Assembly: GCA_030674155.1 (NCBI GenBank)
Contig: CM060322.1
Location: 60,518,934-60,582,933 of the forward strand
Length of the DNA: 64,000 bases
Direction of reading: 5' to 3'
From: Stramonita haemastoma
Lineage: Eukaryota > Mollusca > Gastropoda > Neogastropoda > Muricidae
Numbering within the stretch: the stretch's first letter is position 1; each line of letters begins with the position of its first letter. Positions 21,420 through 53,212 of this stretch are shown in pieces. Both the position numbers and the translations under genes were made by a program. Below the pieces are notes generated by a model, which did no database searches, was not told the DNA's origin, and saw only the letters and a program-made list of their open reading frames with translations.

Positions 21420-21640
21420 GAATGTTCAAAGATGTGTTGTTTTGATTCACTCCAATCATTGTCCGTGTTGAGTCGTGTTGTGTTATTCAAAGCATTGTTG
21501 TGTTGCTTCCAACCATTGCATTGAGTAACGTGTAAATGTGTTGTTCAAACAGTTTTGTGTTGCTGTCAACCAGTGATGTGTGTATTATTGAAACCATTGT
21601 TCTGTGTTGTTTTCAACAAATGTGTTCAGTGGTGCCTCCA
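21420..21640. repeat. Degenerate repeat around CAACCATTGTTGTGTTG
   Basis: About six diverged units of 35-45 bp. A separate duplication lies at 21841-21925 (C run plus TTCAATGATAATCCTTTGCA twice). Confidence 0.6.
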
Positions 21641-22765
21641 ATAAATCTGCCATGACCTGTTTAGCATTGTTCTGTCCATTGTTACGCAGCTAAAACTAAG
21701 CTGCACTCGGGTATCAGATCCATACATCCTATTCCAGCCAATCTCCCTGGAAGTCATCAACAATGAGCTAACAAAACAGTGAGGGATTATGCCATCCTTT
21801 GCAAACCTAGGACTTGGATCCCTCTGTGCCGGACACAACCTTACCCCCCCCCCCCTTCAATGATAATCCTTTGCAAAGACTTACCCCCCCCCCCCCCCCC
21901 CCTTCAATGATAATCCTTTGCAAAGACTATACCTTTTGTTAGTTGTCACTAACAGTTAGGCTACCAGGACAGTTTGGGATAAATAGTGTTCAAAACGTAC
22001 ACCAACAGTGTGCACTGTTGCCAACACTGCACTGCACTGCACTCCTCTACTGTAACAACAGTTTGGCAGGAACGTTCGTTAGTGAAGCACATCAAGGCTT
22101 TGGGAGTAAAGCAGAGACTAGGAACAGGAGTCAACAGGCACAGTCAGTCAGTCACTCACTCCCAAATAAATACACCCCCTTGAAGAGGGGGCCCACATGC
22201 TTTCCAACAACATCATCAGTCTACAGGTACAGGCGTTCTTCACAATAGCTGCCTCGGTCACGTCACATTGAACACATCCCTGAGAAGTTGATTGAATCTG
22301 GCGACTTCCTCCCCTCACACCTCTCACAATTATGCATAAAAAGAATTGATGTGGACTCTATACCAGACGCACACCCATGCATGCACTCGCACAATCACGT
22401 CTCCATACATGCATGCAGCCATTCCTGCATGTGACACTTAAGATCAGTACACAGAATTTGTGTTGCCAACAAGTAACAGTGTAACAATAATATCACCCAG
22501 AGCAGGGAGGAGAAAGCCAGGATATTGCACAAAGGCCCAGGCCTGCCAATGTACGTCCACACACATACACGCACATGGGCACCATTATGCAAATGACTTG
22601 TCACACACCATTCAGCCTGCATGCTCTCTATGGCTGACAGTGAAGTGAGAAAAACTGTCCTCTCCCTCACACCGTGGATAGACACATCATGGCTTTACAT
22701 CACTGCCCCACCTCCCTCCCCACCCTTCCTGTCGTGCACTGATGAACATCTTGTTTGTTGTCTTT

Positions 22766-22935
22766 GTTGTCAGGGCTCCTGCAGGGTTCTCACAACAGCT
22801 GATCCCCACACTGTTGTCAGGGCTCCTGCAGGGTTCTCACAACAGCTGATCCCCACACTGTTGTCAGGGCTCCTGCAGGGTTCTCACAACAGCTGATCCC
22901 CACACTGTTGTCAGGGCTCCTGCAGGGTTCTCGCA
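22766..22935. repeat. 47-bp tandem repeat, about 3.6 units
   Basis: Near-identical units with GTTGTCAGGGCTCCTGCAGG, GTTCTCACAACAGCTGATCC and CCACACT, suggesting recent expansion. Confidence 0.95.
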
Positions 22936-23464
22936 AGTATCACACAGCAGTGGCAAGACTTTTTCACTAATTATTTCTTTTCCCACACTTCAAGAAAACT
23001 TTCCTGGTCTGCATCATCAGAAGGCTTTTTCCTTTTAACCCTAATGCCCCCCCCCCCCACCCCCCCCATTCTTTGTATATATCCAGAGAATCTGTAATGC
23101 AAGAGGGTTAAAACCAAGAATAAAACCATTAACTAGACAGAGGTGGGCAGGGTGAAGGAGATAAAAGAAGGGGAAGAGAGGGGTGGGTTACCTCATCCAG
23201 CATAAAATGGAAAGAAAACAGTTTCAAGCGCACAGCACTGAACTTCTATGTTTGCGGGGGTGAACACAAAGGGGACAAACCCCTAGGCCCCACCCCCGAA
23301 CTTGCCAATAGTATGCTGAAGGGTAGCCCTACTAAAACAAGATTTTAAATCACACTGGTTGGCTGTTGTCACTTTGTAGACACAAAAACTGGTACTCCTA
23401 GGTGTGGAGGAGGTTTTCACAACAAACAAAACAAAAAAAATCCAGGACTTGTGACAAACTCGGC

Positions 23465-23880
23465 ATGGCAGCAGAGATTGTTGTCGGGGCAGCGGGGATT
23501 GTTGTCGGGGCTGCGGGGATTGTTGTCGGGGCAGCGGGGATTGTTGTCGGGGCAGCGGGGATTGTTGTCGGGGCAGCGGGGATTGTTGTCGGGGCAGCGG
23601 GGATTGTTGTTGGGGCAGCCGGGATTGTTGTCAGGGCTGCGGGGATTGTTGTTATGGCAGTAGAGCAGCAGGGATTGTTGTCATGGCAGCAGGGATTGTT
23701 GTCGGGGCAGCGGGGATTGTTATGGCAGTAGAGCAGCAGGGATTGTTGTCATGGCAGCAGGGATTGTTGTCGGGGAAGCGGGGATTGTTGTCATGGCAGT
23801 AGAGATTGTTGTTATGGAAGCAGAGCAGCAGGGATTGTTGTCATGGCAGCAGAGGTTGAGATTATTGGCATGGCAGCAGG
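23465..23880. repeat. 21-bp minisatellite
   Basis: Units of GCAGCGGGGATTGTTGTCGG, homogeneous on the left and mixed on the right with GTCATGGCAGCAG and GTTATGGCAGTAGAGCAG variants. Open frames across it (GIVVGAA repeats) follow from the 21-bp period. Confidence 0.95.
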
Positions 23881-23935
23881 CATCTGTCTTTCACTGCTGT
23901 TTGCCTTTTTTCTTTCTTGGTTGTCCATTTTCTGC

Positions 23936-24245
23936 CAGAAAAAAACAGCACAGCAAATACATTAGTCAGTAACTAGAGGGTCCGTTATCATTCATTTTCA
24001 CACAGAAAAAACAGCACAGCAAACATATTGGTCAGTAACTAGAGGATCTGTTATCATTCATTTTCACACAGAAAAAACAGCACAGCAAACATATTAGTCA
24101 GTAACTAGAGGATCCGTTATCATTCATTTTAACACAGAAAAAACAGCACAGCAAACATATTAGTCAGTAACTAGAGGATCCGTTATCATTCATTTTCACA
24201 CAGAAAAAACAGCACAGCAAACATATTAGTCAGTAACTAGAGGAT
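23936..24245. repeat. 66-bp tandem repeat, about 4.7 units
   Basis: Units with ACAGAAAAAACAGCACAGCA, TATTAGTCAGTAACTAGAGG and ATCCGTTATCATTCATTTT; few substitutions. Confidence 0.95.
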
Positions 24246-24294
24246 CTGTTATTTTCATTTTTACCAATACCAACTCTAAAAATGAGCAAAACTG

Positions 24295-24505
24295 TCATGA
24301 CAGAGCGAAACAGCTGATACAGGTAACACTGACTGACAGTATCAGACATGCATGACATGACAGAGTCAGCTGATACAGGTAACACTGACAGTATCAGACA
24401 TGCATGACATGACAGAGCGAAACAGTTGATACAGGTAACACTGACAGTATCAGACATACATGACATGACAGAGACAGCTGATACAGGTAACACTGACTGA
24501 CAAAG
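24295..24505. repeat. About 60-bp tandem repeat, four units
   Basis: Units with ACAGCTGATACAGGTAACAC, TGACAGTATCAGACATGCAT and GACATGACAGAG; a TGAC insertion varies between units. Confidence 0.95.
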
Positions 24506-24686
24506 TACCCTTGATGTTAATATTACAAATCACTGCAACGCTTAGATAACACGCTTTTATACGAGTATAATTTAATAGCAGCATGTACTGTTTATGTTAA
24601 AAAAAAATTGCATGTGCCCTACCAAGCAGTCATGCTATCGGGCCCCAGGGTTGATTTCAACACAAAAATCAGGAGTTTCTGTCACT

Positions 24687-25004
24687 TTAACAGTTGTCAA
24701 ATACTTGGATAAGTCCAGCACCTCCTGGCTGTGAACACTCATTCTGCGCAAAGTGGTGGCTTTCTATAAGGAAAATGCAGCAATCACTGGACTTCATGCC
24801 ATGCCAAGAACTCAGCAGCGTATCCATTCGTCTCCAAAACTCGCGATCAATTTCTCCAGTGTTTTTCCCAAAATATTCACCAATTCTTACTTCATCCTCT
24901 GTCATCTAATCCAGCCTCTAAAACTCCTCCGCATTGCCAATTTCGTCAAAAAGCTCACAAAACTGATCAAGAAATTCTGGTGCTAAGGCTGGCCGCCACT
25001 TTTC
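24687..25004 (-). pseudogene. Broken open frame of unknown origin
   Basis: On the minus strand a protein-like stretch reads EKWRPALAPEFLDQFCELFD and EIGNAEEF, then TAG, RLD, TAG, and continues in the same frame as MTEDEVRIGEYFGKNTGEID, REFWRRMDTLLSSWHGM and SSDCCIFLIESHHFAQ to a stop at 24687. The continuity of frame across two stops and the non-repetitive composition suggest decayed coding sequence. I do not recognise the family; it could be a retrocopy, a transposon remnant or chance. Confidence 0.3.
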
Positions 25005-25554
25005 TTGAAGATGACCACGATTGGTCCGAAAAAATAAATAAATTACCCTCTAAACAAATCAAAATCTATGCTGCTTGTGTGCGCACACAACACTCCATCC
25101 TTTCTGCAGCACTACAATCGTCTTAACGTTCACAGGGTGGGTGACCTTTGGAAGCCAAAGTCAGCCGTCAGTTATCACCTACATCAACCCCGCCCCATAT
25201 TCCAGGATCTGCCGCCTGGCTTTGAAAGGCTGTACTAGAATGTTCCAGGAATTTCTGTGCTACTAGTAGGGTTGAAAGGCATGAAACATTAGTACCTTAA
25301 TCCACTGGGGAAAATGAGATGACTCCATACTAAAGAAATGCTCGATGGGTCTTGTAATCAGTTTGAAGTCATTTCAGGTCTGTCTACAAACTACGAAGAA
25401 GAAAAATCACCATAGCATTGAACAGCGCCTGACATTAAGATTGTTGCTGAACAGCTTTGCCCTAGTATAATCCATGGGTTTATGTTCACTGGGAGACAGC
25501 GATAGATTGGTAAATACTTGATCTAAATGCCTGGATAGTCTTCCTTGGACTGAA

Positions 25555-25710
25555 CCTTGCTCACTGCGTTTAAAACCTGTTCCAACTTTCCGAAGAGTAG
25601 GCCATTGTGTGCCAGGAGGAATGGATGACAAAATTTACATAACTGCATGCTTACAGGGATACAGCGCTTATTCCATTATTCTTGAAGTAATAAAAAAAAA
25701 GATGATCTGA
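25555..25710 (+). mobile_element. SINE family S, 3' part
   Basis: AACCTGTTCCAACTTTCCGA, AGAGTAGGCCATTGTGTGCC and CGCTTATTCCATTATTCTTG, followed by A-rich sequence. Confidence 0.75.
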
Positions 25711-26009
25711 GAAAATAAATCAAACTGTTGCTGTTGCCCAAGTTTCAGCGCAACACATATCACTTATCAGTCAGATTTAACTTTCTGGGTGGGAAAAAAA
25801 ATACAGATTTACTTCTGAAAACAATGATAAAAAAAAAAATCAATAAAACAGCGGCAGACTACCACTTACAAACAGGTGAAATACGATATTCAAAATGACG
25901 TGATATATTTTACAAAATGATTTTAACTGGTTCTACTTGGCAGTTGACAGAACCTCCCCGCCAGAATCATTTTCCAGTAAACCAAGATTACACAAGGACT
26001 GTACTATGT

Positions 26010-46056
<20,047 letters not shown>

Positions 46057-46119
46057 TGCATCCCTCCATCCACCTTATACCTGTCGAGTAAAAGACAGCA
46101 ATCATACACACTTCTCACT

Positions 46120-46365
46120 ACATGGGAGACGGCATAGTCTGGTGGCCAGAACATTGTGCTCACAATTAGACGACCCAGGTTTGATTCCTGTTCAAGGGGA
46201 TTTCTCACCTGGAGTTAACATCAGTGCCGACTCCTCCTCTCTCCCCCAAAATCCTTCAGATAGCCCCGTGTGCGAACACACGCAGAGCATCTTGTGCACA
46301 TGTTAAATCTTGGTCTTTTTGTAAGAGTAGGTGCCGGTGGGAACAGACGACAGTGGTAAGAAACT
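46120..46365 (+). mobile_element. SINE family S, nearly full but 3'-truncated
   Basis: Head GGCATAGTCTGGTGGCCAGA, B box CCCAGGTTTGATTCC, then TTAACATCAGTGCCGACTCC and ACACACGCAGAGCATCTTGT. Confidence 0.8.
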
Positions 46366-46379
46366 TGTGTAGAGCATGG

Positions 46380-46636
46380 CAGCAAAGAGTCCTCAGAGGA
46401 GAACCCCCCCTTCAAACAAGTATTTTGGGCCTTTTATCTTCCTTACACTCTAGGGAGGCCGGCCCATATCCTGTATGTGATGAGTTCAGACTCAGATTCG
46501 AACCCATGATCTCTGGATATGCACTTTTTTTTTTTTGGGGGGGTAGCCACCTATGGTCCAAGTCCTGGATGAGCTTGGCGCTGCTTAACCTTCAGTTAAT
46601 TGGGCGAGCACTCTACCAACTGAGCTGAGGGGCCTC
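46380..46636 (-). mobile_element. tRNA-derived SINE, interrupted head
   Basis: On the minus strand CTCAGCTCAGTTGGTAGAGT (A box) is separated by about 105 bp from CATGGGTTCGAATCTGAGTC (B box); the spacing in a tRNA is about 35. The extra segment ends in A11, so a small retroposed insert probably split the head. Confidence 0.65.
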
Positions 46637-46792
46637 TCAATATTATAGGGTCATCTAAGCCTTATGTAGTTCACTTTTGTTCCTCCTTGACCAGATCCAA
46701 CTTGAACATCTCTATGCTGCTTCTATCATGGCTTTCAGGGCTCTGGTTTTTTTCTTCCCTGCAATCAAGAGCTGTTTCATGAGGTTGTGTGC

Positions 46793-46905
46793 AGATCCTC
46801 CAACAACCCCCTGGCTCCTCCAACAACCCCCCTGGCTCCTCCAACAACCCCCCTGGCTCCTCCAACAACCCCCCTGGCTCCTCCAACAACCCCCCTGGCT
46901 CCGAC
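46793..46905. repeat. 20/21-bp repeat, five units
   Basis: Units CTCCAACAACCCCCCTGG plus CT; near-identical. Confidence 0.95.
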
Positions 46906-47079
46906 TTCTGCAGCTAGGACTTATAGCCTTGTTTCCTCAGGTTGTTAGCCAGATCTGCATACTTTTCAATCTTGTAGGCGTGAGATGCCTCCATCCTGTG
47001 CTCATATGGAACAGTCATCTCTATCATGATCAGCTGCTTGGTTGAATGCGAGTTTACTATGTCAGGTCTCGTACGACTC

Positions 47080-47190
47080 TTGGTGATGACAAAATTTACA
47101 AATCCGCATACACACGGGGACTGGATGTAAAATAGCACATAAGTGCTCATTCCATTACCCTCAAAATAAAAGAATAAATAAATAAATTTT
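47080..47190 (+). mobile_element. SINE family S, 3' end
   Basis: ACACACGGGGACTGGATGTA, AGTGCTCATTCCATTACCC and AAAATAAAAGAATAAATAAA. Confidence 0.8.
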
Positions 47191-47687
47191 AAAAATTCAT
47201 GGGAGTTTTAAGGAGTTTGCAAGGGGTGTTTCAAGAAATCCAAGAGTGCAATTCATGTAGTTTTATAATATGGATACACACTTAGTCTACTCTACCACTG
47301 ACTGCCAGGCAAACTCAAACTGACAATGCATAAGCTGCCAACCTTTGAAAATCCAGAGACAAATTTGGTGGGGGAAAGGTTTGGAAGGGAGCCCCCCCCC
47401 CCTGAAAAAGTCAGGAGGGTGTGCACCCTGAAGCTGAGGCATCTTTTCCTGGTTGAAAGAGCAAACTCATCATCACCTGACATCATGATGTAGTCAGAAC
47501 AGAACAGTATCACAGTATGCCACACAATAAAACAAAATGGCTATAGATGGAAACAAAGTACAAAAAACTCTTATCACATCAGTTTTCATGAAGTACAAGA
47601 TCAGTAGATTAAATAAAACCTGTTCTCTAATTAGCACATCGTCCTCCAGGGAAGACAATGTTCTTTCCATTTAAAAAAAAAAAAACA

Positions 47688-48470
47688 CAGTCGATAGTCT
47701 ACCGCATGCTATCATCACTGTTCTCAAGCCAGAGCCATTTGTCAAGCCAGATCTGGAAAACCGTCTTGAAAACTCTTACGTCTACCAGCTCTAAACCCTG
47801 CTGGAACGTTGCTTCTTCTGCTATCTCCTCAATCAGTCTCTGTCACAATGACGTCACTTGTTTCAGGAGTGCAAGGCTTCTTGGAAAATGACATAAACAA
47901 GTAAGAAAATGACATCACACCAGCTGGCTTCATTGTGACGACTGTACTGTAGGCCTAATCTATGCATCTTACCTTCCCTGTGTTATCAACGTAATGACTG
48001 ACGCATTTAGTGCTATTTAGAAATTATAGAAGCGGCAGTTACGATGTTGCACTGTTTGTTCAAATACGCGCTGTCCACGGGTTTTTTGCGCCCATTAGGG
48101 CACACTGGTCAAATTATTTTGCGCAAAGTTGAAAAAAATGTGGTAATCCCGCACGGGTGCACCCTCAAACTTCGGATCCTCAGGAGGCTATCAACTTTTG
48201 ACCTCTGAATGAAATGATTTTTGATTGGTTTAAAATTTCTCAATCTCATTAGCATTCGGAAAATGTCCGCGTGTTCTGAAACTGACGTCAAAATATAGGT
48301 CAAAACTCTCAACTGTGGCAGCCAGTGCCTTTCTCTGATCGTTTTGACTGCTGTATGAATGAATTTTGTTGTGGCGGTGGACAGCAGAATTTTTCTTTAA
48401 AAAAAACAAAAACACGGCGGACAATATTAAAATAAAAATGGCGGAAACGGGATGATTGACAACACTGCCT
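47688..48470. mobile_element. Relative of the 26.4-kb transposon (right part)
   Basis: The first 480 bp align with 27695-28200 (TCGATAGTCTACC, TCTGTCACAATGACGTCACT, TGTTATCAACGTAATGAC, GTTGAAAAAAATG, AATCCCGCA). Downstream differs but ends in GATTGACAACACTG, whose inverse CAGTGTTGTCAATC resembles the CAGTGTT terminus. Left end not found. Confidence 0.65.
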
Positions 48471-48479
48471 TGGAAAAAG

Positions 48480-49320
48480 AAAATTCAATGAAAGATCAAC
48501 CAACTCTCCTCTGCCTGTGTAGTTTGGTCACTGGTCAACGGAAAATAGGTCACCAGCAGGCCCTTTGTGCCCATGTTGTTGTGATAGACAATGAGAAAGT
48601 TTGACGGACCATGTGGAAATGTGATTACACCGAAGATGATGTGCGACCACTTTATTTTTCAAATTGATTTTCTACTACCCAAAACCATTTTCAGTACTCA
48701 TATCAGCTGCATATGTTAGTTTGACTTTTATTGTTTCTATTACTTAAAGAGAAATGGTAAAATATTCCAATTGTACTTTGGCTCTGAACTAGTTTTGTTT
48801 GTCAATGGTGAGGCGTAGCAGTGTCCATTTAGGGGCGCCCTTTTTTCTGGCAAAAATGATATTAAACCTTTGATTTCTAAGCAACGGCATTAAATGATGC
48901 CTGCATTTTATTTCCACTATATATACCACTCATTCACATCACCCACACAGAAAACACACTCTCAGGTAATTTCAGAAACATCTTTTTTTTTCTTTAAAGT
49001 GACTACCCAGTGCCCCTCCAGGTGACAATCTTTTGGCAGTAACTTTAAGTCATTATGTTTTATTTCCTAGCTTTCTTGTTTATTCACCTACTTTATAAAA
49101 ATATTTTTTATAACTTGTTTCAAATGAAAAAACCCCTCAAAATTACATATAATTTGGTTTCATTAAGTACTTTGGCTGGTTGAATAAAGTGAATAATGGC
49201 AGGATTCTTCCTGACTGGAGTCACGGTGAGGGTTCTGTACTCATTATTCAATATGAATGTCATACAGCAAGTTCATGGCAATGTAAATGAAGTTTGGAAA
49301 AGATACGGTACTTTGTCGAG
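48480..49320. other. Intron/spacer, no gene seen
   Basis: AT-rich single-copy-looking sequence without recognised repeats or long frames. Confidence 0.4.
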
Positions 49321-49324
49321 GAAT

Positions 49325-49530
49325 TATCAAGTCAAAATGATCTTTATTGAGGGCAAAAGATTAAGTCTACATAATTTTTTTTTCATCCTGCCCTGAAAAA
49401 AAAAAAAATCCAGAAAATTGACTTTGAAAAGCAAATTCAATCTATGACCTTTTTTTTTTTTTTTTTTTAACCAGACTTCACAATACAAAATAAAACAAAA
49501 CCAAGACAGTACAACATAAGCTCAAGTCAT
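49325..49530 (-). mobile_element. LINE-3 3' UTR copy, uninterrupted
   Basis: Matches the two halves of the LINE-3 3' UTR on either side of the transposon at 50438-52278 (ATGATCTTTATTGAGGGCAA, CATCCTGCCCTGA, then CCAAGACAGTACAACATAAG, CTCAAGTCATACA). It serves as an empty-site reference. Confidence 0.75.
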
Positions 49531-49605
49531 ACAGACAAAATACAAAATGTAAACAGTACTGGGCGCTTCACCAGTGGCACGTGACTTTAGAAGGCGTACT
49601 TACTA

Positions 49606-50262
49606 CCGTAAAATCCCTAGCATAAGCCCACCATCTAGCAAACGCCCACCCCCCACTTTGGGCCAAAAGTTGTGCACAGGGGTAACTACCTAGTAAACGC
49701 CCACTATGCTCACTTTCACTAGGATTTGTGCAGACTGTTCTAAAAGTCATCTTTTCCCTCTTCTTTACCTTTTCGTGTTTCTTTCTTTTTTTCTTATTCT
49801 TTGTCCCCTCTCCTCACTCCCACCCATCCCCAACAAAGTGATTTAAAATTACGTCATGCTTTTTCCACTGACGTCTTTTGTCTGTGACATACTGGTAGTT
49901 TGACGACGCTTCCTGATGGCCAGAAGTTGGTTCTTGAATCTCTCTGAGCCATTTTTGCAAAATGCCCAAGTGACAGTCTTACACTGTATCACCGAGCCAG
50001 TCTTCTTCTCTCTCTCTTTAATGTCCTTGTTGGCCTTCTTTGCCTCAAAGTCCCTTTTTTTTCTATTTTCCTTCACTTTTACTCACAGACCTAACTTACA
50101 TGCTTTCGGGGTTTGTATTCACTCAAGTACACAATTGAGCACAAAATTTACTTTGTGCAAAGGGGTCTATCCCTAGCAAACGCCCAGCCCCCAATTTTGC
50201 CCTAAATCAGTGCACAGGGGGTGGGGGGTGGGGTGGGGTGGGGGTATGCTAGGGATTTTACG
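49606..50262. mobile_element. TA-flanked inverted-repeat element, about 657 bp
   Basis: Ends CCGTAAAATCCCTAGCATA (left) and TATGCTAGGGATTTTACG (right), between TA dinucleotides at 49604 and 50263. Further inverted similarity extends inside (CTAGCAAACGCCCA near both ends). A 75-codon lysine-rich frame on the minus strand (49849-50076) is not recognised. Tc1/mariner-type MITE inferred. Confidence 0.8.
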
Positions 50263-50587
50263 TACTTGTAGCCTTAGACTAGAGCATGTAGGCCTATCGT
50301 CCAAAGGACACTTCACTCATGCTCCTTAGACTAGAGTCAAGTCAAGTCAAGTCAAAAAAATGATCTTTATTGAGGGTAAAAGATTAAGTTTACACAACCT
50401 TTTTTCATCCTGCCCTCACTAAAAAAAAATTATGAAACAGGGTTCATACAGACTTGGTGGAACAAAATTTAGGGCTTTTTAGGGCCTTTTTTTTAAGGCC
50501 TTTAAATCCAAATTCAGGGCCTAGCTGTGGGGTAACAAATGTATAAATAGCAACCTAAATACACCTTTTCTTACACACACACATATA

Positions 50588-50637
50588 TTAATATATTATA
50601 TAATATATATTATTATGTATGTATATATATATGTATG

Positions 50638-50705
<68 letters not shown>
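50588..50705. repeat. (AT)n microsatellite
   Basis: TA/TATG-rich tract with about 60 bp of pure TA. Confidence 0.95.
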
Positions 50706-50709
<4 letters not shown>

Positions 50710-50831
50710 TCAGAGTCAAGTGAGCAAAGTCGCCTTGTGTGAAACTGTATGGTGGATACTGACACAACTTAACAAGAGACAAGGAGGTGGGAGGCAGCAG
50801 AGTCCCAAAGAGGGAAGGGGGGGGGAGATAA

Positions 50832-50833
<2 letters not shown>

Positions 50834-50872
<39 letters not shown>

Positions 50873-50989
50873 TGCGTGCGTGCGTGCGTGACTGTTTTGA
50901 TTTATTTGATTGATTTATTCTTTTATATCGAGGATAATGGAATAAGCTGTGACTGTGAGTGAGTAAGTGAGTGAGTGAGTGTGTGTGTT

Positions 50990-51076
<87 letters not shown>
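50834..51076. repeat. (GT)n, SINE tail, (GA)n
   Basis: GT/GTGC tract (50834-50889), an antisense SINE family S tail (TTTTATATCGAGGATAATGG at 50922-50941), then GAGT/GT and (GA)n (50950-51076). Confidence 0.9.
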
Positions 51077-51078
<2 letters not shown>

Positions 51079-52887
51079 AATAACTCTTATGAAGACTGAA
51101 GAAGATCCTATGTCTCTCATTTTAAAATCAAATTGAAGCCCCCGTACAAAAGCAGATTAAAAATTCATCTGATTTCGGAGTGAATTCACCATGACAGTTT
51201 GCATGGCCAAAAAACAAGTCCTGTGTATGTGTGTACTTTCCAGCTGTCCGGTACAGCGGCAGAGCGGAGGCTGTGTTCCACGCGATGTAACTTTAGAAGT
51301 CACTCTGCCGTTTTAACGATCAACTGATTTCCCGAAGATGCAAAAGGGTTACTGTTCCATGATTTGCCAAGAAATTAGCGCTTCTATAACTTAAGTGCCG
51401 TGGTTTGTTATTTTCCGACCGTGTTCCAATTACCGACACCACTTGCTAATGAAAGCTCAACTTTCACTATCGCGAGACATAGCGCAAGTTTTAAACATTG
51501 CTCGGCAAAACGAACAACCAATTTTTCTGTTTGTGTATCTACATCGGCAACTGTACCTCTTCTAGCCCCATCATGGCCTGTTAGCGTCATTTTGCGTTTA
51601 TTCCGCGTCTTTCTTTGCTTGTAAGTGTGTCAGTTTGATCTGTTTTTTCCGCGAAAGTCTACACTACTTTCTGCCATTTTGTTTTGAAAGAGATGCTGTG
51701 CGCATGCGCATAAGGGGAGACAACTGAACGATAGGACCTAGCAGATGACGTAATGCGAGATGAATGGCATCGCTTAACGATAGAAGACTATGTTTTTGAT
51801 CTTCAGATTTTTTTTTTAAGACAAAAATTGGATTTTTATTAATTAAACTGTATTTTCTTATTGTACAACTTTTTCCGGAACAAATACGGAAGGTGCACAG
51901 GTCTGCACAAGGTTGCACACCACGCTTTGCGAAGCAAAGCGATCACATTTCCAAGGGAGGCAATTACTATTACCTCCCTTTACGAAATAGGTGGCCTGAC
52001 ACGAGTAGCAGATGACAAGCATTCTCTCGACGATAATACGATCTTCGGACATGCTTCTCGCATTTATTTCTCCATGGACTCGCTTCTCGCATTTATTTCT
52101 CCAAAGTTTTATTCTGAATATATTTGTTTTAATTTTTAAAATAAAATCTCACACATGACTTCCATTTTTAGGGCTTTTTAGGGCCTCCAGGGCAATATGT
52201 CTCATTTGTAGGGCTTTTTAGGGGCCCTATTTTGGCTTTCCCAAAAATAGGGCTTTTTAGGGACTTGTGTGAACCCTGTGAAAGTTGACTTCTAAAGCAT
52301 TCAAAGACAAATATCAACCTTTGTTGAAAAACTCAAATGATTTTTTTTTTTACAAGATAAAAAAAACCCCAAACCCAAGACAGTACAACATAAGCTCACG
52401 TCATACATACAAATGATAGAAATACAAAATAACATGGGCATGAATAACAACAAACAGCCAAATATGAGGTAGTATCGAACATAATCGTGGACTTACAGTT
52501 TGTCCATCAGATGTTTCTTCAAAAGCTTCTTAAACATTTGTTTAGAAGCAACTGATTTCAGACAGGGAGGTAGGTTATTCCACAATGTTCTTCCTGAATA
52601 TGCAAGGCTTGATTTATAGAGATTATTATGGGGCCTGGGGAGAGACAGTCTACGGGTAGGCCTGTTTTTATTGACAGCAAAATTTTCCACAATTTTCTTT
52701 GGGGCTTTTCCGTTTAATATATTGAACATACATAGGTACTTGTTGAACTGCAGTCTGTCTTTGAGTGGAAGAATATCTAGTTGTTTGTAGTTGGTGGTGG
52801 TCAGTGTATTAGGATTCAATCGGATTAGTTTAACAGCTCTTTTATGTAGGCGGTTTATATGCTTTAGGTTTGTTTCACTGGCACTGT

Positions 52888-53212
52888 AAAGGGAGACAAC
52901 TGAACGAGAGGACCTAGCAGACGACGTAATGCTATTACCTCCCTTTACGAAATAGGTGGCCCGACGCGAGTAGCAGACGACAAGCATTCTATCGGCGATA
53001 ATACGATCTTCGGACACGCTTCTCGCATTTATTTCTCCAAAGTATTATTTTGAATATATTTGTTTTAATTTTTAAAATAAAATCTCACACATGACTTCCA
53101 TTTTTAGGGCTTTTTAGGGGCTCCAGGGCAATATGTCATTTTTAGGGCTTTTTAGGGGCCCTATTTTGGCTTTCCCAAAATTAGGGCTTTTTAGGGACTT
53201 GTGCGAACCCTG
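52888..53212. mobile_element. Deleted 325-bp relative of the 50.4-kb transposon
   Basis: Flanked by the 5-bp duplication ACTGT (52883-52887, 53213-53217). The right end matches the larger copy (CCCAAAATTAGGGCTTTTTA, GTGCGAACCCTG). The left end starts AAAGGGAGACAACTGAACGA, which corresponds to position 51712 inside the larger copy. Removing it restores the LINE-3 frame YVSTLWDSASETN. Confidence 0.85.

Larger units (their letters stand above)
50438..52278. mobile_element. DNA transposon, 1.84 kb, CAGGGTTCA ends
   Basis: Ends CAGGGTTCATACAG and GTGTGAACCCTG are inverted; the 5-bp duplication TGAAA (50433-50437, 52279-52283) is confirmed by the empty-site copy near 49.4 kb. Subterminal TTTAGGGCTTTTTAGGG motifs occur in multiple copies at both ends. 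It contains an (AT)n tract, a (GT)n(GA)n tract and a SINE tail fragment. Internal short frames (51400-52140) are not recognised as transposase. Confidence 0.85.

Noticed and set aside
23402..23731. GIVVGAA repeat protein
   Set aside because: Direct consequence of a 21-bp array, a multiple of three; flanks are not coding.
50460..52280. Telomere-like TTTAGGG motifs
   Set aside because: They occur only as TTTAGGGCTTTTTAGGG in transposon subterminal regions, not as a tandem telomeric array.
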